A DNA stretch of 64,000 nt from Allodiplogaster sudhausi (GCA_945643635.1 CALZFC010000309.1:17333-81332), one strand, 5' to 3'. Numbered from the stretch's first letter, positions 1 through 11,302 are shown. Notes: generated by a model from the letters alone, not told the origin. A program made the numbers and translations.

Positions 1-161
1 AGAATATGCCTGTAATACTTTGTATTCATGTCCTCAAGTATTTAAAGAAATCGACTTTTGGAGGTTGATGTAACAATGACCACCTATTCATCGAAGCAGA
101 GATATATTAACACATGATGAAACCGCTAGATTTATGGGGTAAAGTTAGTCAAATTTTACGT
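1..161 (+). repeat. Half A of the monomer (161 bp)
   Basis: Half A starts with AGAATATGCC and ends with AAATTTTACGT. Its first 49 bases align without gaps to 162-210 with 7 mismatches, including an identical run of 19 bases at 31-49. Its last 34 bases (128-161) align to 310-343 with 4 mismatches. The 78-bp middle (50-127) is AT-rich and shows only faint similarity to the 99-bp middle of B, around ACCT...TTCAT..GAA. A is therefore best read as a diverged sister of B from an ancestral unit of about 160-180 bp, close to one nucleosome repeat. The A-to-B junction at 161/162 looks intact in almost all copies. Confidence 0.85.
41..47 (+). other. Variable site S1 in half A (alleles K, T, D)
   Basis: Three states recur here throughout the array: TTTAAAG (K), TTTTAAG (T, an A-to-T change at position 44) and TTTAAG (D, one base shorter). 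By hand count the window holds roughly 58 K, 95 T and 35 D. The homologous site in half B (202-208) sits behind the same 19-base context yet stayed TTTAAAG in every copy I read. S1 is one of only two places where the first 49.9 kb varies appreciably. On the minus strand K places a TAA in one reading frame and T does not, which explains where the longer open frames appear. Confidence 0.85.
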
Positions 162-210
162 AGAATACGCCTATAATACTTAGAATCGGTGTCCTCAAGT
201 ATTTAAAGAA

Positions 211-260
211 CTTGGCCGACTTGGCCGAAGATTTATTCAACTCGGCCGACTTGGCCGATG
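211..260 (+). repeat. GC-rich GGCCGACTT block in half B
   Basis: The 15-mer GGCCGACTTGGCCGA occurs at 214-228 and 244-258, exactly 30 bp apart. Each copy is itself one and two-thirds repeats of a 9-bp GGCCGACTT motif, so the block looks like a small nested tandem repeat. It contains four GGCC sites and the palindrome TCGGCCGA at 242-249. No counterpart exists in half A, and it accounts for much of B's higher G+C. A 30-bp spacing is near three helical turns, which would place both copies on the same DNA face; a role in protein binding is inference only. Two degenerate copies on the right have lost 21 bp from this block (near 55595-55621 and at 56264/56265). Confidence 0.85.
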
Positions 261-339
261 CTACTAGGTTCGGGGACCTCAATCTTCATGAATACTGGGG
301 CTATCTTCCAGATTTGTGGGGTAAACTTAGCCAAATTTT
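213..339 (+). promoter_or_regulatory. Possible internal Pol III promoter-like arrangement
   Basis: TGGCCGACTTGG at 213-224 matches the RNA polymerase III A-box consensus TRGCNNAGYNGG at all but one defined position. GGTTCGGGGAC at 267-277 shares the GGTTCG core of the B-box (GGTTCGANTCC) but differs at three other defined positions. Their starts are 54 bp apart, within the range seen in tRNA-type genes, and a TTTT run follows at 336-339. TGGCCGA also opens the A-box of many tRNA-Ser/Leu genes. No cloverleaf could be folded by eye, so this is not called a tRNA. The match may be chance in a GC-rich repeat. Confidence 0.12.
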
Positions 340-343
340 AAGT
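322..343 (+). other. Variable seam S2 at the B-to-A junction
   Basis: The common state reads TAAACTTAGCCAAATTTTAAGT. Many copies carry C-to-T at position 331 (TAGTCAAA) and many others have deletions of 1 to 16 bp between the GGGG at 318-321 and the next AGTAG. The homologous stretch at the A-to-B junction (140-161) stayed practically constant in what I read. The seam is AT-rich with short direct repeats (AA, TTA, AAGTAG-like), which can favour slippage or microhomology deletion. Most monomer length variants beyond 1 bp in this window arise here. Confidence 0.85.
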
Positions 344-1372
344 AGAATATGCCTGTAATACTTTGTATTCATGTCCTCAAGTATTTTAAGAAATCGACTT
401 TTGGAGGTTGATGTAACAATGACCACCTATTCATCGAAGCAGAGATATATTAACACATGATGAAACCGCTAGATTTATGGGGTAAAGTTAGTCAAATTTT
501 ACGTAGAATACGCCTATAATACTTAGAATCGGTGTCCTCAAGTATTTAAAGAACTTGGCCGACTTGGCCGAAGATTTATTCAACTCGGCCGACTTGGCCG
601 ATGCTACTAGGTTCGGGGACCTCAATCTTCATGAATACTGGGGCTATCTTCCAGATTTGTGGGGTAAACTTAGCCAAATTTTAAGTAGAATATGCCTGTA
701 ATACTTTGTATTCATGTCCTCAAGTATTTAAAGAAATCGACTTTTGGAGGTTGATGTAACAATGACCACCTATTCATCGAAGCAGAGATATATTAACACA
801 TGATGAAACCGCTAGATTTATGGGGTAAAGTTAGTCAAATTTTACGTAGAATACGCCTATAATACTTAGAATCGGTGTCCTCAAGTATTTAAAGAACTTG
901 GCCGACTTGGCCGAAGATTTATTCAACTCGGCCGACTTGGCCGATGCTACTAGGTTCGGGGACCTCAATCTTCATGAATACTGGGGCTATCTTCCAGATT
1001 TGTGGGGTAAACTTAGCCAAATTTTAAGTAGAATATGCCTGTAATACTTTGTATTCATGTCCTCAAGTATTTAAAGAAATCGACTTTTGGAGGTTGATGT
1101 AACAATGACCACCTATTCATCGAAGCAGAGATATATTAACACATGATGAAACCGCTAGATTTATGGGGTAAAGTTAGTCAAATTTTACGTAGAATACGCC
1201 TATAATACTTAGAATCGGTGTCCTCAAGTATTTAAAGAACTTGGCCGACTTGGCCGAAGATTTATTCAACTCGGCCGACTTGGCCGATGCTACTAGGTTC
1301 GGGGACCTCAATCTTCATGAATACTGGGGCTATCTTCCAGATTTGTGGGGTAAACTTAGCCAAATTTTAAGT

Positions 1373-1715
1373 AGAATATGCCTGTAATACTTTGTATTCA
1401 TGTCCTCAAGTATTTAAAGAAATCGACTTTTGGAGGTTGATGTAACAATGACCACCTATTCATCGAAGCAGAGATATATTAACACATGATGAAACCGCTA
1501 GATTTATGGGGTAAAGTTAGTCAAATTTTACGTAGAATACGCCTATAATACTTAGAATCGGTGTCCTCAAGTATTTAAAGAACTTGGCCGACTTGGCCGA
1601 AGATTTATTCAACTCGGCCGACTTGGCCGATGCTACTAGGTTCGGGGACCTCAATCTTCATGAATACTGGGGCTATCTTCTAGATTTGTGGGGTAAACTT
1701 AGCCAAATTTTAAGT
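1373..1715 (+). repeat. Monomer variant with C-to-T at 1681
   Basis: This copy reads CTTCTAGATTT where the norm is CTTCCAGATTT. The same change occurs at 3050, four monomers to the right, and I saw it nowhere else. It is thus a shared marker of a local duplication or conversion event. Confidence 0.75.
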
Positions 1716-2741
1716 AGAATATGCCTGTAATACTTTGTATTCATGTCCTCAAGTATTTAAGAAATCGACTTTTGGAGGTTGATGTAACAATGACCACCTA
1801 TTCATCGAAGCAGAGATATATTAACACATGATGAAACCGCTAGATTTATGGGGTAAAGTTAGTCAAATTTTACGTAGAATACGCCTATAATACTTAGAAT
1901 CGGTGTCCTCAAGTATTTAAAGAACTTGGCCGACTTGGCCGAAGATTTATTCAACTCGGCCGACTTGGCCGATGCTACTAGGTTCGGGGACCTCAATCTT
2001 CATGAATACTGGGGCTATCTTCCAGATTTGTGGGGTAAACTTAGCCAAATTTTAAGTAGAATATGCCTGTAATACTTTGTATTCATGTCCTCAAGTATTT
2101 AAGAAATCGACTTTTGGAGGTTGATGTAACAATGACCACCTATTCATCGAAGCAGAGATATATTAACACATGATGAAACCGCTAGATTTATGGGGTAAAG
2201 TTAGTCAAATTTTACGTAGAATACGCCTATAATACTTAGAATCGGTGTCCTCAAGTATTTAAAGAACTTGGCCGACTTGGCCGAAGATTTATTCAACTCG
2301 GCCGACTTGGCCGATGCTACTAGGTTCGGGGACCTCAATCTTCATGAATACTGGGGCTATCTTCCAGATTTGTGGGGTAAACTTAGCCAAATTTTAAGTA
2401 GAATATGCCTGTAATACTTTGTATTCATGTCCTCAAGTATTTAAAGAAATCGACTTTTGGAGGTTGATGTAACAATGACCACCTATTCATCGAAGCAGAG
2501 ATATATTAACACATGATGAAACCGCTAGATTTATGGGGTAAAGTTAGTCAAATTTTACGTAGAATACGCCTATAATACTTAGAATCGGTGTCCTCAAGTA
2601 TTTAAAGAACTTGGCCGACTTGGCCGAAGATTTATTCAACTCGGCCGACTTGGCCGATGCTACTAGGTTCGGGGACCTCAATCTTCATGAATACTGGGGC
2701 TATCTTCCAGATTTGTGGGGTAAACTTAGCAAATTTTAAGT

Positions 2742-3084
2742 AGAATATGCCTGTAATACTTTGTATTCATGTCCTCAAGTATTTAAAGAAATCGACTTTT
2801 GGAGGTTGATGTAACAATGACCACCTATTCATCGAAGCAGAGATATGTTAACACATGATGAAACCGCTAGATTTATGGGGTAAAGTTAGTCAAATTTTAC
2901 GTAGAATACGCCTATAATACTTAGAATCGGTGTCCTCAAGTATTTAAAGAACTTGGCCGACTTGGCCGAAGATTTATTCAACTCGGCCGACTTGGCCGAT
3001 GCTACTAGGTTCGGGGACCTCAATCTTCATGAATACTGGGGCTATCTTCTAGATTTGTGGGGTAAACTTAGCCAAATTTTAAGT
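2742..3084 (+). repeat. Monomer carrying two rare substitutions (2847 and 3050)
   Basis: This copy has A-to-G at 2847 (GATATGTTAAC) and C-to-T at 3050. The first marker is shared with the monomer at 5142-5483 (position 5246, seven units to the right), the second with the monomer at 1373-1715 (four units to the left). It links both rare variants and may be a donor or a recombinant. Confidence 0.75.
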
Positions 3085-5141
3085 AGAATATGCCTGTAAT
3101 ACTTTGTATTCATGTCCTCAAGTATTTAAAGAAATCGACTTTTGGAGGTTGATGTAACAATGACCACCTATTCATCGAAGCAGAGATATATTAACACATG
3201 ATGAAACCGCTAGATTTATGGGGTAAAGTTAGTCAAATTTTACGTAGAATACGCCTATAATACTTAGAATCGGTGTCCTCAAGTATTTAAAGAACTTGGC
3301 CGACTTGGCCGAAGATTTATTCAACTCGGCCGACTTGGCCGATGCTACTAGGTTCGGGGACCTCAATCTTCATGAATACTGGGGCTATCTTCCAGATTTG
3401 TGGGGTAAACTTAGCCAAATTTTAAGTAGAATATGCCTGTAATACTTTGTATTCATGTCCTCAAGTATTTTAAGAAATCGACTTTTGGAGGTTGATGTAA
3501 CAATGACCACCTATTCATCGAAGCAGAGATATATTAACACATGATGAAACCGCTAGATTTATGGGGTAAAGTTAGTCAAATTTTACGTAGAATACGCCTA
3601 TAATACTTAGAATCGGTGTCCTCAAGTATTTAAAGAACTTGGCCGACTTGGCCGAAGATTTATTCAACTCGGCCGACTTGGCCGATGCTACTAGGTTCGG
3701 GGACCTCAATCTTCATGAATACTGGGGCTATCTTCCAGATTTGTGGGGTAAACTTAGCCAAATTTTAAGTAGAATATGCCTGTAATACTTTGTATTCATG
3801 TCCTCAAGTATTTAAAGAAATCGACTTTTGGAGGTTGATGTAACAATGACCACCTATTCATCGAAGCAGAGATATATTAACACATGATGAAACCGCTAGA
3901 TTTATGGGGTAAAGTTAGTCAAATTTTACGTAGAATACGCCTATAATACTTAGAATCGGTGTCCTCAAGTATTTAAAGAACTTGGCCGACTTGGCCGAAG
4001 ATTTATTCAACTCGGCCGACTTGGCCGATGCTACTAGGTTCGGGGACCTCAATCTTCATGAATACTGGGGCTATCTTCCAGATTTGTGGGGTAAACTTAG
4101 CCAAATTTTAAGTAGAATATGCCTGTAATACTTTGTATTCATGTCCTCAAGTATTTAAGAAATCGACTTTTGGAGGTTGATGTAACAATGACCACCTATT
4201 CATCGAAGCAGAGATATATTAACACATGATGAAACCGCTAGATTTATGGGGTAAAGTTAGTCAAATTTTACGTAGAATACGCCTATAATACTTAGAATCG
4301 GTGTCCTCAAGTATTTAAAGAACTTGGCCGACTTGGCCGAAGATTTATTCAACTCGGCCGACTTGGCCGATGCTACTAGGTTCGGGGACCTCAATCTTCA
4401 TGAATACTGGGGCTATCTTCCAGATTTGTGGGGTAAACTTAGCCAAATTTTAAGTAGAATATGCCTGTAATACTTTGTATTCATGTCCTCAAGTATTTTA
4501 AGAAATCGACTTTTGGAGGTTGATGTAACAATGACCACCTATTCATCGAAGCAGAGATATATTAACACATGATGAAACCGCTAGATTTATGGGGTAAAGT
4601 TAGTCAAATTTTACGTAGAATACGCCTATAATACTTAGAATCGGTGTCCTCAAGTATTTAAAGAACTTGGCCGACTTGGCCGAAGATTTATTCAACTCGG
4701 CCGACTTGGCCGATGCTACTAGGTTCGGGGACCTCAATCTTCATGAATACTGGGGCTATCTTCCAGATTTGTGGGGTAAACTTAGCCAAATTTTAAGTAG
4801 AATATGCCTGTAATACTTTGTATTCATGTCCTCAAGTATTTTAAGAAATCGACTTTTGGAGGTTGATGTAACAATGACCACCTATTCATCGAAGCAGAGA
4901 TATATTAACACATGATGAAACCGCTAGATTTATGGGGTAAAGTTAGTCAAATTTTACGTAGAATACGCCTATAATACTTAGAATCGGTGTCCTCAAGTAT
5001 TTAAAGAACTTGGCCGACTTGGCCGAAGATTTATTCAACTCGGCCGACTTGGCCGATGCTACTAGGTTCGGGGACCTCAATCTTCATGAATACTGGGGCT
5101 ATCTTCCAGATTTGTGGGGTAAACTTAGCCAAATTTTAAGT

Positions 5142-5483
5142 AGAATATGCCTGTAATACTTTGTATTCATGTCCTCAAGTATTTAAGAAATCGACTTTTG
5201 GAGGTTGATGTAACAATGACCACCTATTCATCGAAGCAGAGATATGTTAACACATGATGAAACCGCTAGATTTATGGGGTAAAGTTAGTCAAATTTTACG
5301 TAGAATACGCCTATAATACTTAGAATCGGTGTCCTCAAGTATTTAAAGAACTTGGCCGACTTGGCCGAAGATTTATTCAACTCGGCCGACTTGGCCGATG
5401 CTACTAGGTTCGGGGACCTCAATCTTCATGAATACTGGGGCTATCTTCCAGATTTGTGGGGTAAACTTAGCCAAATTTTAAGT
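5142..5483 (+). repeat. Monomer variant with A-to-G at 5246, D allele
   Basis: It shares GATATGTTAAC with the copy at 2742-3084, but has the D allele at S1 (342 bp) where that copy has K. The two markers are 2,399 bp apart, seven units. The change creates GTTAAC, a palindromic HpaI site. Confidence 0.7.
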
Positions 5484-6512
5484 AGAATATGCCTGTAATA
5501 CTTTGTATTCATGTCCTCAAGTATTTAAAGAAATCGACTTTTGGAGGTTGATGTAACAATGACCACCTATTCATCGAAGCAGAGATATATTAACACATGA
5601 TGAAACCGCTAGATTTATGGGGTAAAGTTAGTCAAATTTTACGTAGAATACGCCTATAATACTTAGAATCGGTGTCCTCAAGTATTTAAAGAACTTGGCC
5701 GACTTGGCCGAAGATTTATTCAACTCGGCCGACTTGGCCGATGCTACTAGGTTCGGGGACCTCAATCTTCATGAATACTGGGGCTATCTTCCAGATTTGT
5801 GGGGTAAACTTAGCCAAATTTTAAGTAGAATATGCCTGTAATACTTTGTATTCATGTCCTCAAGTATTTAAAGAAATCGACTTTTGGAGGTTGATGTAAC
5901 AATGACCACCTATTCATCGAAGCAGAGATATATTAACACATGATGAAACCGCTAGATTTATGGGGTAAAGTTAGTCAAATTTTACGTAGAATACGCCTAT
6001 AATACTTAGAATCGGTGTCCTCAAGTATTTAAAGAACTTGGCCGACTTGGCCGAAGATTTATTCAACTCGGCCGACTTGGCCGATGCTACTAGGTTCGGG
6101 GACCTCAATCTTCATGAATACTGGGGCTATCTTCCAGATTTGTGGGGTAAACTTAGCCAAATTTTAAGTAGAATATGCCTGTAATACTTTGTATTCATGT
6201 CCTCAAGTATTTAAAGAAATCGACTTTTGGAGGTTGATGTAACAATGACCACCTATTCATCGAAGCAGAGATATATTAACACATGATGAAACCGCTAGAT
6301 TTATGGGGTAAAGTTAGTCAAATTTTACGTAGAATACGCCTATAATACTTAGAATCGGTGTCCTCAAGTATTTAAAGAACTTGGCCGACTTGGCCGAAGA
6401 TTTATTCAACTCGGCCGACTTGGCCGATGCTACTAGGTTCGGGGACCTCAATCTTCATGAATACTGGGGCTATCTTCCAGATTTGTGGGGTAAACTTAGC
6501 CAAATTTTAAGT

Positions 6513-6846
6513 AGAATATGCCTGTAATACTTTGTATTCATGTCCTCAAGTATTTAAAGAAATCGACTTTTGGAGGTTGATGTAACAATGACCACCTATT
6601 CATCGAAGCAGAGATATATTAACACATGATGAAACCGCTAGATTTATGGGGTAAAGTTAGTCAAATTTTACGTAGAATACGCCTATAATACTTAGAATCG
6701 GTGTCCTCAAGTATTTAAAGAACTTGGCCGACTTGGCCGAAGATTTATTCAACTCGGCCGACTTGGCCGATGCTACTAGGTTCGGGGACCTCAATCTTCA
6801 TGAATACTGGGGCTATCTTCCAGATTTGTGGGGTCAAATTTTAAGT
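6513..6846 (+). repeat. 334-bp monomer, 9-bp seam deletion
   Basis: The seam reads GGGGTCAAATTTT: nine bases equivalent to TAAACTTAG are lost on a TAGTCAAA background. The identical allele recurs in the monomer 25001-25334, 54 units away, and a sister on the CC background (GGGGCCAAATTTT) ends at 33857. Confidence 0.85.
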
Positions 6847-8561
6847 AGAATATGCCTGTAATACTTTGTATTCATGTCCTCAAGTATTTAAAGAAATCGA
6901 CTTTTGGAGGTTGATGTAACAATGACCACCTATTCATCGAAGCAGAGATATATTAACACATGATGAAACCGCTAGATTTATGGGGTAAAGTTAGTCAAAT
7001 TTTACGTAGAATACGCCTATAATACTTAGAATCGGTGTCCTCAAGTATTTAAAGAACTTGGCCGACTTGGCCGAAGATTTATTCAACTCGGCCGACTTGG
7101 CCGATGCTACTAGGTTCGGGGACCTCAATCTTCATGAATACTGGGGCTATCTTCCAGATTTGTGGGGTAAACTTAGCCAAATTTTAAGTAGAATATGCCT
7201 GTAATACTTTGTATTCATGTCCTCAAGTATTTTAAGAAATCGACTTTTGGAGGTTGATGTAACAATGACCACCTATTCATCGAAGCAGAGATATATTAAC
7301 ACATGATGAAACCGCTAGATTTATGGGGTAAAGTTAGTCAAATTTTACGTAGAATACGCCTATAATACTTAGAATCGGTGTCCTCAAGTATTTAAAGAAC
7401 TTGGCCGACTTGGCCGAAGATTTATTCAACTCGGCCGACTTGGCCGATGCTACTAGGTTCGGGGACCTCAATCTTCATGAATACTGGGGCTATCTTCCAG
7501 ATTTGTGGGGTAAACTTAGCCAAATTTTAAGTAGAATATGCCTGTAATACTTTGTATTCATGTCCTCAAGTATTTAAAGAAATCGACTTTTGGAGGTTGA
7601 TGTAACAATGACCACCTATTCATCGAAGCAGAGATATATTAACACATGATGAAACCGCTAGATTTATGGGGTAAAGTTAGTCAAATTTTACGTAGAATAC
7701 GCCTATAATACTTAGAATCGGTGTCCTCAAGTATTTAAAGAACTTGGCCGACTTGGCCGAAGATTTATTCAACTCGGCCGACTTGGCCGATGCTACTAGG
7801 TTCGGGGACCTCAATCTTCATGAATACTGGGGCTATCTTCCAGATTTGTGGGGTAAACTTAGCCAAATTTTAAGTAGAATATGCCTGTAATACTTTGTAT
7901 TCATGTCCTCAAGTATTTTAAGAAATCGACTTTTGGAGGTTGATGTAACAATGACCACCTATTCATCGAAGCAGAGATATATTAACACATGATGAAACCG
8001 CTAGATTTATGGGGTAAAGTTAGTCAAATTTTACGTAGAATACGCCTATAATACTTAGAATCGGTGTCCTCAAGTATTTAAAGAACTTGGCCGACTTGGC
8101 CGAAGATTTATTCAACTCGGCCGACTTGGCCGATGCTACTAGGTTCGGGGACCTCAATCTTCATGAATACTGGGGCTATCTTCCAGATTTGTGGGGTAAA
8201 CTTAGCCAAATTTTAAGTAGAATATGCCTGTAATACTTTGTATTCATGTCCTCAAGTATTTAAAGAAATCGACTTTTGGAGGTTGATGTAACAATGACCA
8301 CCTATTCATCGAAGCAGAGATATATTAACACATGATGAAACCGCTAGATTTATGGGGTAAAGTTAGTCAAATTTTACGTAGAATACGCCTATAATACTTA
8401 GAATCGGTGTCCTCAAGTATTTAAAGAACTTGGCCGACTTGGCCGAAGATTTATTCAACTCGGCCGACTTGGCCGATGCTACTAGGTTCGGGGACCTCAA
8501 TCTTCATGAATACTGGGGCTATCTTCCAGATTTGTGGGGTAAACTTAGCCAAATTTTAAGT

Positions 8562-10959
8562 AGAATATGCCTGTAATACTTTGTATTCATGTCCTCAAGT
8601 ATTTAAAGAAATCGACTTTTGGAGGTTGATGTAACAATGACCACCTATTCATCGAAGCAGAGATATATTAACACATGATGAAACCGCTAGATTTATGGGG
8701 TAAAGTTAGTCAAATTTTACGTAGAATACGCCTATAATACTTAGAATCGGTGTCCTCAAGTATTTAAAGAACTTGGCCGACTTGGCCGAAGATTTATTCA
8801 ACTCGGCCGACTTGGCCGATGCTACTAGGTTCGGGGACCTCAATCTTCATGAATACTGGGGCTATCTTCCAGATTTGTGGGGTAAACTTAGCCAAATTTT
8901 AAGTAGAATATGCCTGTAATACTTTGTATTCATGTCCTCAAGTATTTAAGAAATCGACTTTTGGAGGTTGATGTAACAATGACCACCTATTCATCGAAGC
9001 AGAGATATATTAACACATGATGAAACCGCTAGATTTATGGGGTAAAGTTAGTCAAATTTTACGTAGAATACGCCTATAATACTTAGAATCGGTGTCCTCA
9101 AGTATTTAAAGAACTTGGCCGACTTGGCCGAAGATTTATTCAACTCGGCCGACTTGGCCGATGCTACTAGGTTCGGGGACCTCAATCTTCATGAATACTG
9201 GGGCTATCTTCCAGATTTGTGGGGTAAACTTAGCCAAATTTTAAGTAGAATATGCCTGTAATACTTTGTATTCATGTCCTCAAGTATTTAAAGAAATCGA
9301 CTTTTGGAGGTTGATGTAACAATGACCACCTATTCATCGAAGCAGAGATATATTAACACATGATGAAACCGCTAGATTTATGGGGTAAAGTTAGTCAAAT
9401 TTTACGTAGAATACGCCTATAATACTTAGAATCGGTGTCCTCAAGTATTTAAAGAACTTGGCCGACTTGGCCGAAGATTTATTCAACTCGGCCGACTTGG
9501 CCGATGCTACTAGGTTCGGGGACCTCAATCTTCATGAATACTGGGGCTATCTTCCAGATTTGTGGGGTAAACTTAGCCAAATTTTAAGTAGAATATGCCT
9601 GTAATACTTTGTATTCATGTCCTCAAGTATTTAAGAAATCGACTTTTGGAGGTTGATGTAACAATGACCACCTATTCATCGAAGCAGAGATATATTAACA
9701 CATGATGAAACCGCTAGATTTATGGGGTAAAGTTAGTCAAATTTTACGTAGAATACGCCTATAATACTTAGAATCGGTGTCCTCAAGTATTTAAAGAACT
9801 TGGCCGACTTGGCCGAAGATTTATTCAACTCGGCCGACTTGGCCGATGCTACTAGGTTCGGGGACCTCAATCTTCATGAATACTGGGGCTATCTTCCAGA
9901 TTTGTGGGGTAAACTTAGCCAAATTTTAAGTAGAATATGCCTGTAATACTTTGTATTCATGTCCTCAAGTATTTAAAGAAATCGACTTTTGGAGGTTGAT
10001 GTAACAATGACCACCTATTCATCGAAGCAGAGATATATTAACACATGATGAAACCGCTAGATTTATGGGGTAAAGTTAGTCAAATTTTACGTAGAATACG
10101 CCTATAATACTTAGAATCGGTGTCCTCAAGTATTTAAAGAACTTGGCCGACTTGGCCGAAGATTTATTCAACTCGGCCGACTTGGCCGATGCTACTAGGT
10201 TCGGGGACCTCAATCTTCATGAATACTGGGGCTATCTTCCAGATTTGTGGGGTAAACTTAGCCAAATTTTAAGTAGAATATGCCTGTAATACTTTGTATT
10301 CATGTCCTCAAGTATTTAAGAAATCGACTTTTGGAGGTTGATGTAACAATGACCACCTATTCATCGAAGCAGAGATATATTAACACATGATGAAACCGCT
10401 AGATTTATGGGGTAAAGTTAGTCAAATTTTACGTAGAATACGCCTATAATACTTAGAATCGGTGTCCTCAAGTATTTAAAGAACTTGGCCGACTTGGCCG
10501 AAGATTTATTCAACTCGGCCGACTTGGCCGATGCTACTAGGTTCGGGGACCTCAATCTTCATGAATACTGGGGCTATCTTCCAGATTTGTGGGGTAAACT
10601 TAGCCAAATTTTAAGTAGAATATGCCTGTAATACTTTGTATTCATGTCCTCAAGTATTTAAAGAAATCGACTTTTGGAGGTTGATGTAACAATGACCACC
10701 TATTCATCGAAGCAGAGATATATTAACACATGATGAAACCGCTAGATTTATGGGGTAAAGTTAGTCAAATTTTACGTAGAATACGCCTATAATACTTAGA
10801 ATCGGTGTCCTCAAGTATTTAAAGAACTTGGCCGACTTGGCCGAAGATTTATTCAACTCGGCCGACTTGGCCGATGCTACTAGGTTCGGGGACCTCAATC
10901 TTCATGAATACTGGGGCTATCTTCCAGATTTGTGGGGTAAACTTAGCCAAATTTTAAGT
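8562..10959 (+). repeat. Local two-monomer periodicity K-D-K-D-K-D-K
   Basis: Monomers starting at 8562, 8905, 9247, 9590, 9932, 10275 and 10617 alternate strictly K, D, K, D, K, D, K at S1, giving a 685-bp higher-order period. The seams are all of the common type, so the pattern rests on one site. Confidence 0.65.
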
Positions 10960-11302
10960 AGAATATGCCTGTAATACTTTGTATTCATGTCCTCAAGTAT
11001 TTAAAGAAATCGACTTTTGGAGGTTGATGTAACAATGACCACCTATTCATCGAAGCAGAGATATATTAACACATGATGAAACCGCTAGATTTATGGGGTA
11101 AAGTTAGTCAAATTTTACGTAGAATACGCCTATAATACTTAGAATCGGTGTCCTCAAGTATTTAAAGAACTTGGCCGACTTGGCCGAAGATTTATTCAAC
11201 TCGGCCGACTTGGCCGATGCTACTAGGTTCGGGGACCTCAATCTTCATGAATACTGGGGCTATCTTCCAGATTTGTGGGGTAAACTTAGCCAAATTTTAA
11301 GT

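Larger units (their letters stand above)
1..343 (+). repeat. Type monomer of the satellite (halves A + B)
   Basis: This copy has the commonest state at nearly every position and serves as the coordinate reference. Layout: head A 1-49, middle A 50-127, tail A 128-161, head B 162-210, middle B 211-309, tail B 310-343. Base composition counted by hand is about 33.5% G+C in A, 43% in B and 39% overall. The two variable sites are 41-47 and 322-343. CGGCCG occurs once (243-248), so EagI should release unit-length fragments. Perfect 8-bp palindromes are TCGGCCGA at 242-249 and TTCATGAA at 285-292. Choosing the start at the B-to-A seam is a convention; the biological phase of the unit is unknown. Confidence 0.95.
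162..343 (+). repeat. Half B of the monomer (182 bp), GC-richer sister of A
   Basis: Half B starts with AGAATACGCC and ends with AAATTTTAAGT. It is 21 bp longer than A, all in the middle section, which holds the GGCCGACTT block (211-260). One plus-strand frame runs open through B for about 66 codons in each canonical copy, ending at TAA just inside the next monomer. It has no in-frame ATG and starts after the TAG at the A/B junction. I see no ribosome-binding or other coding signal, so I do not call it a gene. TATAAT at 172-177 and TTCATGAA at 285-292 are constant features of unknown meaning. Confidence 0.85.

Noticed and set aside
41..47. S1 variation as a simple homopolymer sequencing error
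   Set aside because: Not fully excluded, but the identical TTTAAAG with the same preceding 19-base context in half B does not vary, and K/T alternation is locally ordered.
172..177. TATAAT as a bacterial -10 element or TATA box
   Set aside because: There is no suitable -35 partner, no gene follows, and an AT-rich repeat is expected to contain such a hexamer.
213..277. A true tRNA gene in half B
   Set aside because: A-box and B-box-like strings exist, but I could not form acceptor, anticodon or T-arm stems and the B-box has three mismatches.
267..283. CENP-B box-like sequence around TTCGGGGACC
   Set aside because: It lacks the required CGGG at the correct spacing after TTCG and the central A; I found no match elsewhere in the unit.
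162..343. A 66-codon plus-strand frame open through half B in each canonical monomer
   Set aside because: It has no in-frame ATG, begins after a TAG and ends at a TAA in the next unit. A frame of this length by chance in one 343-bp sequence, then copied, is not evidence of a gene.
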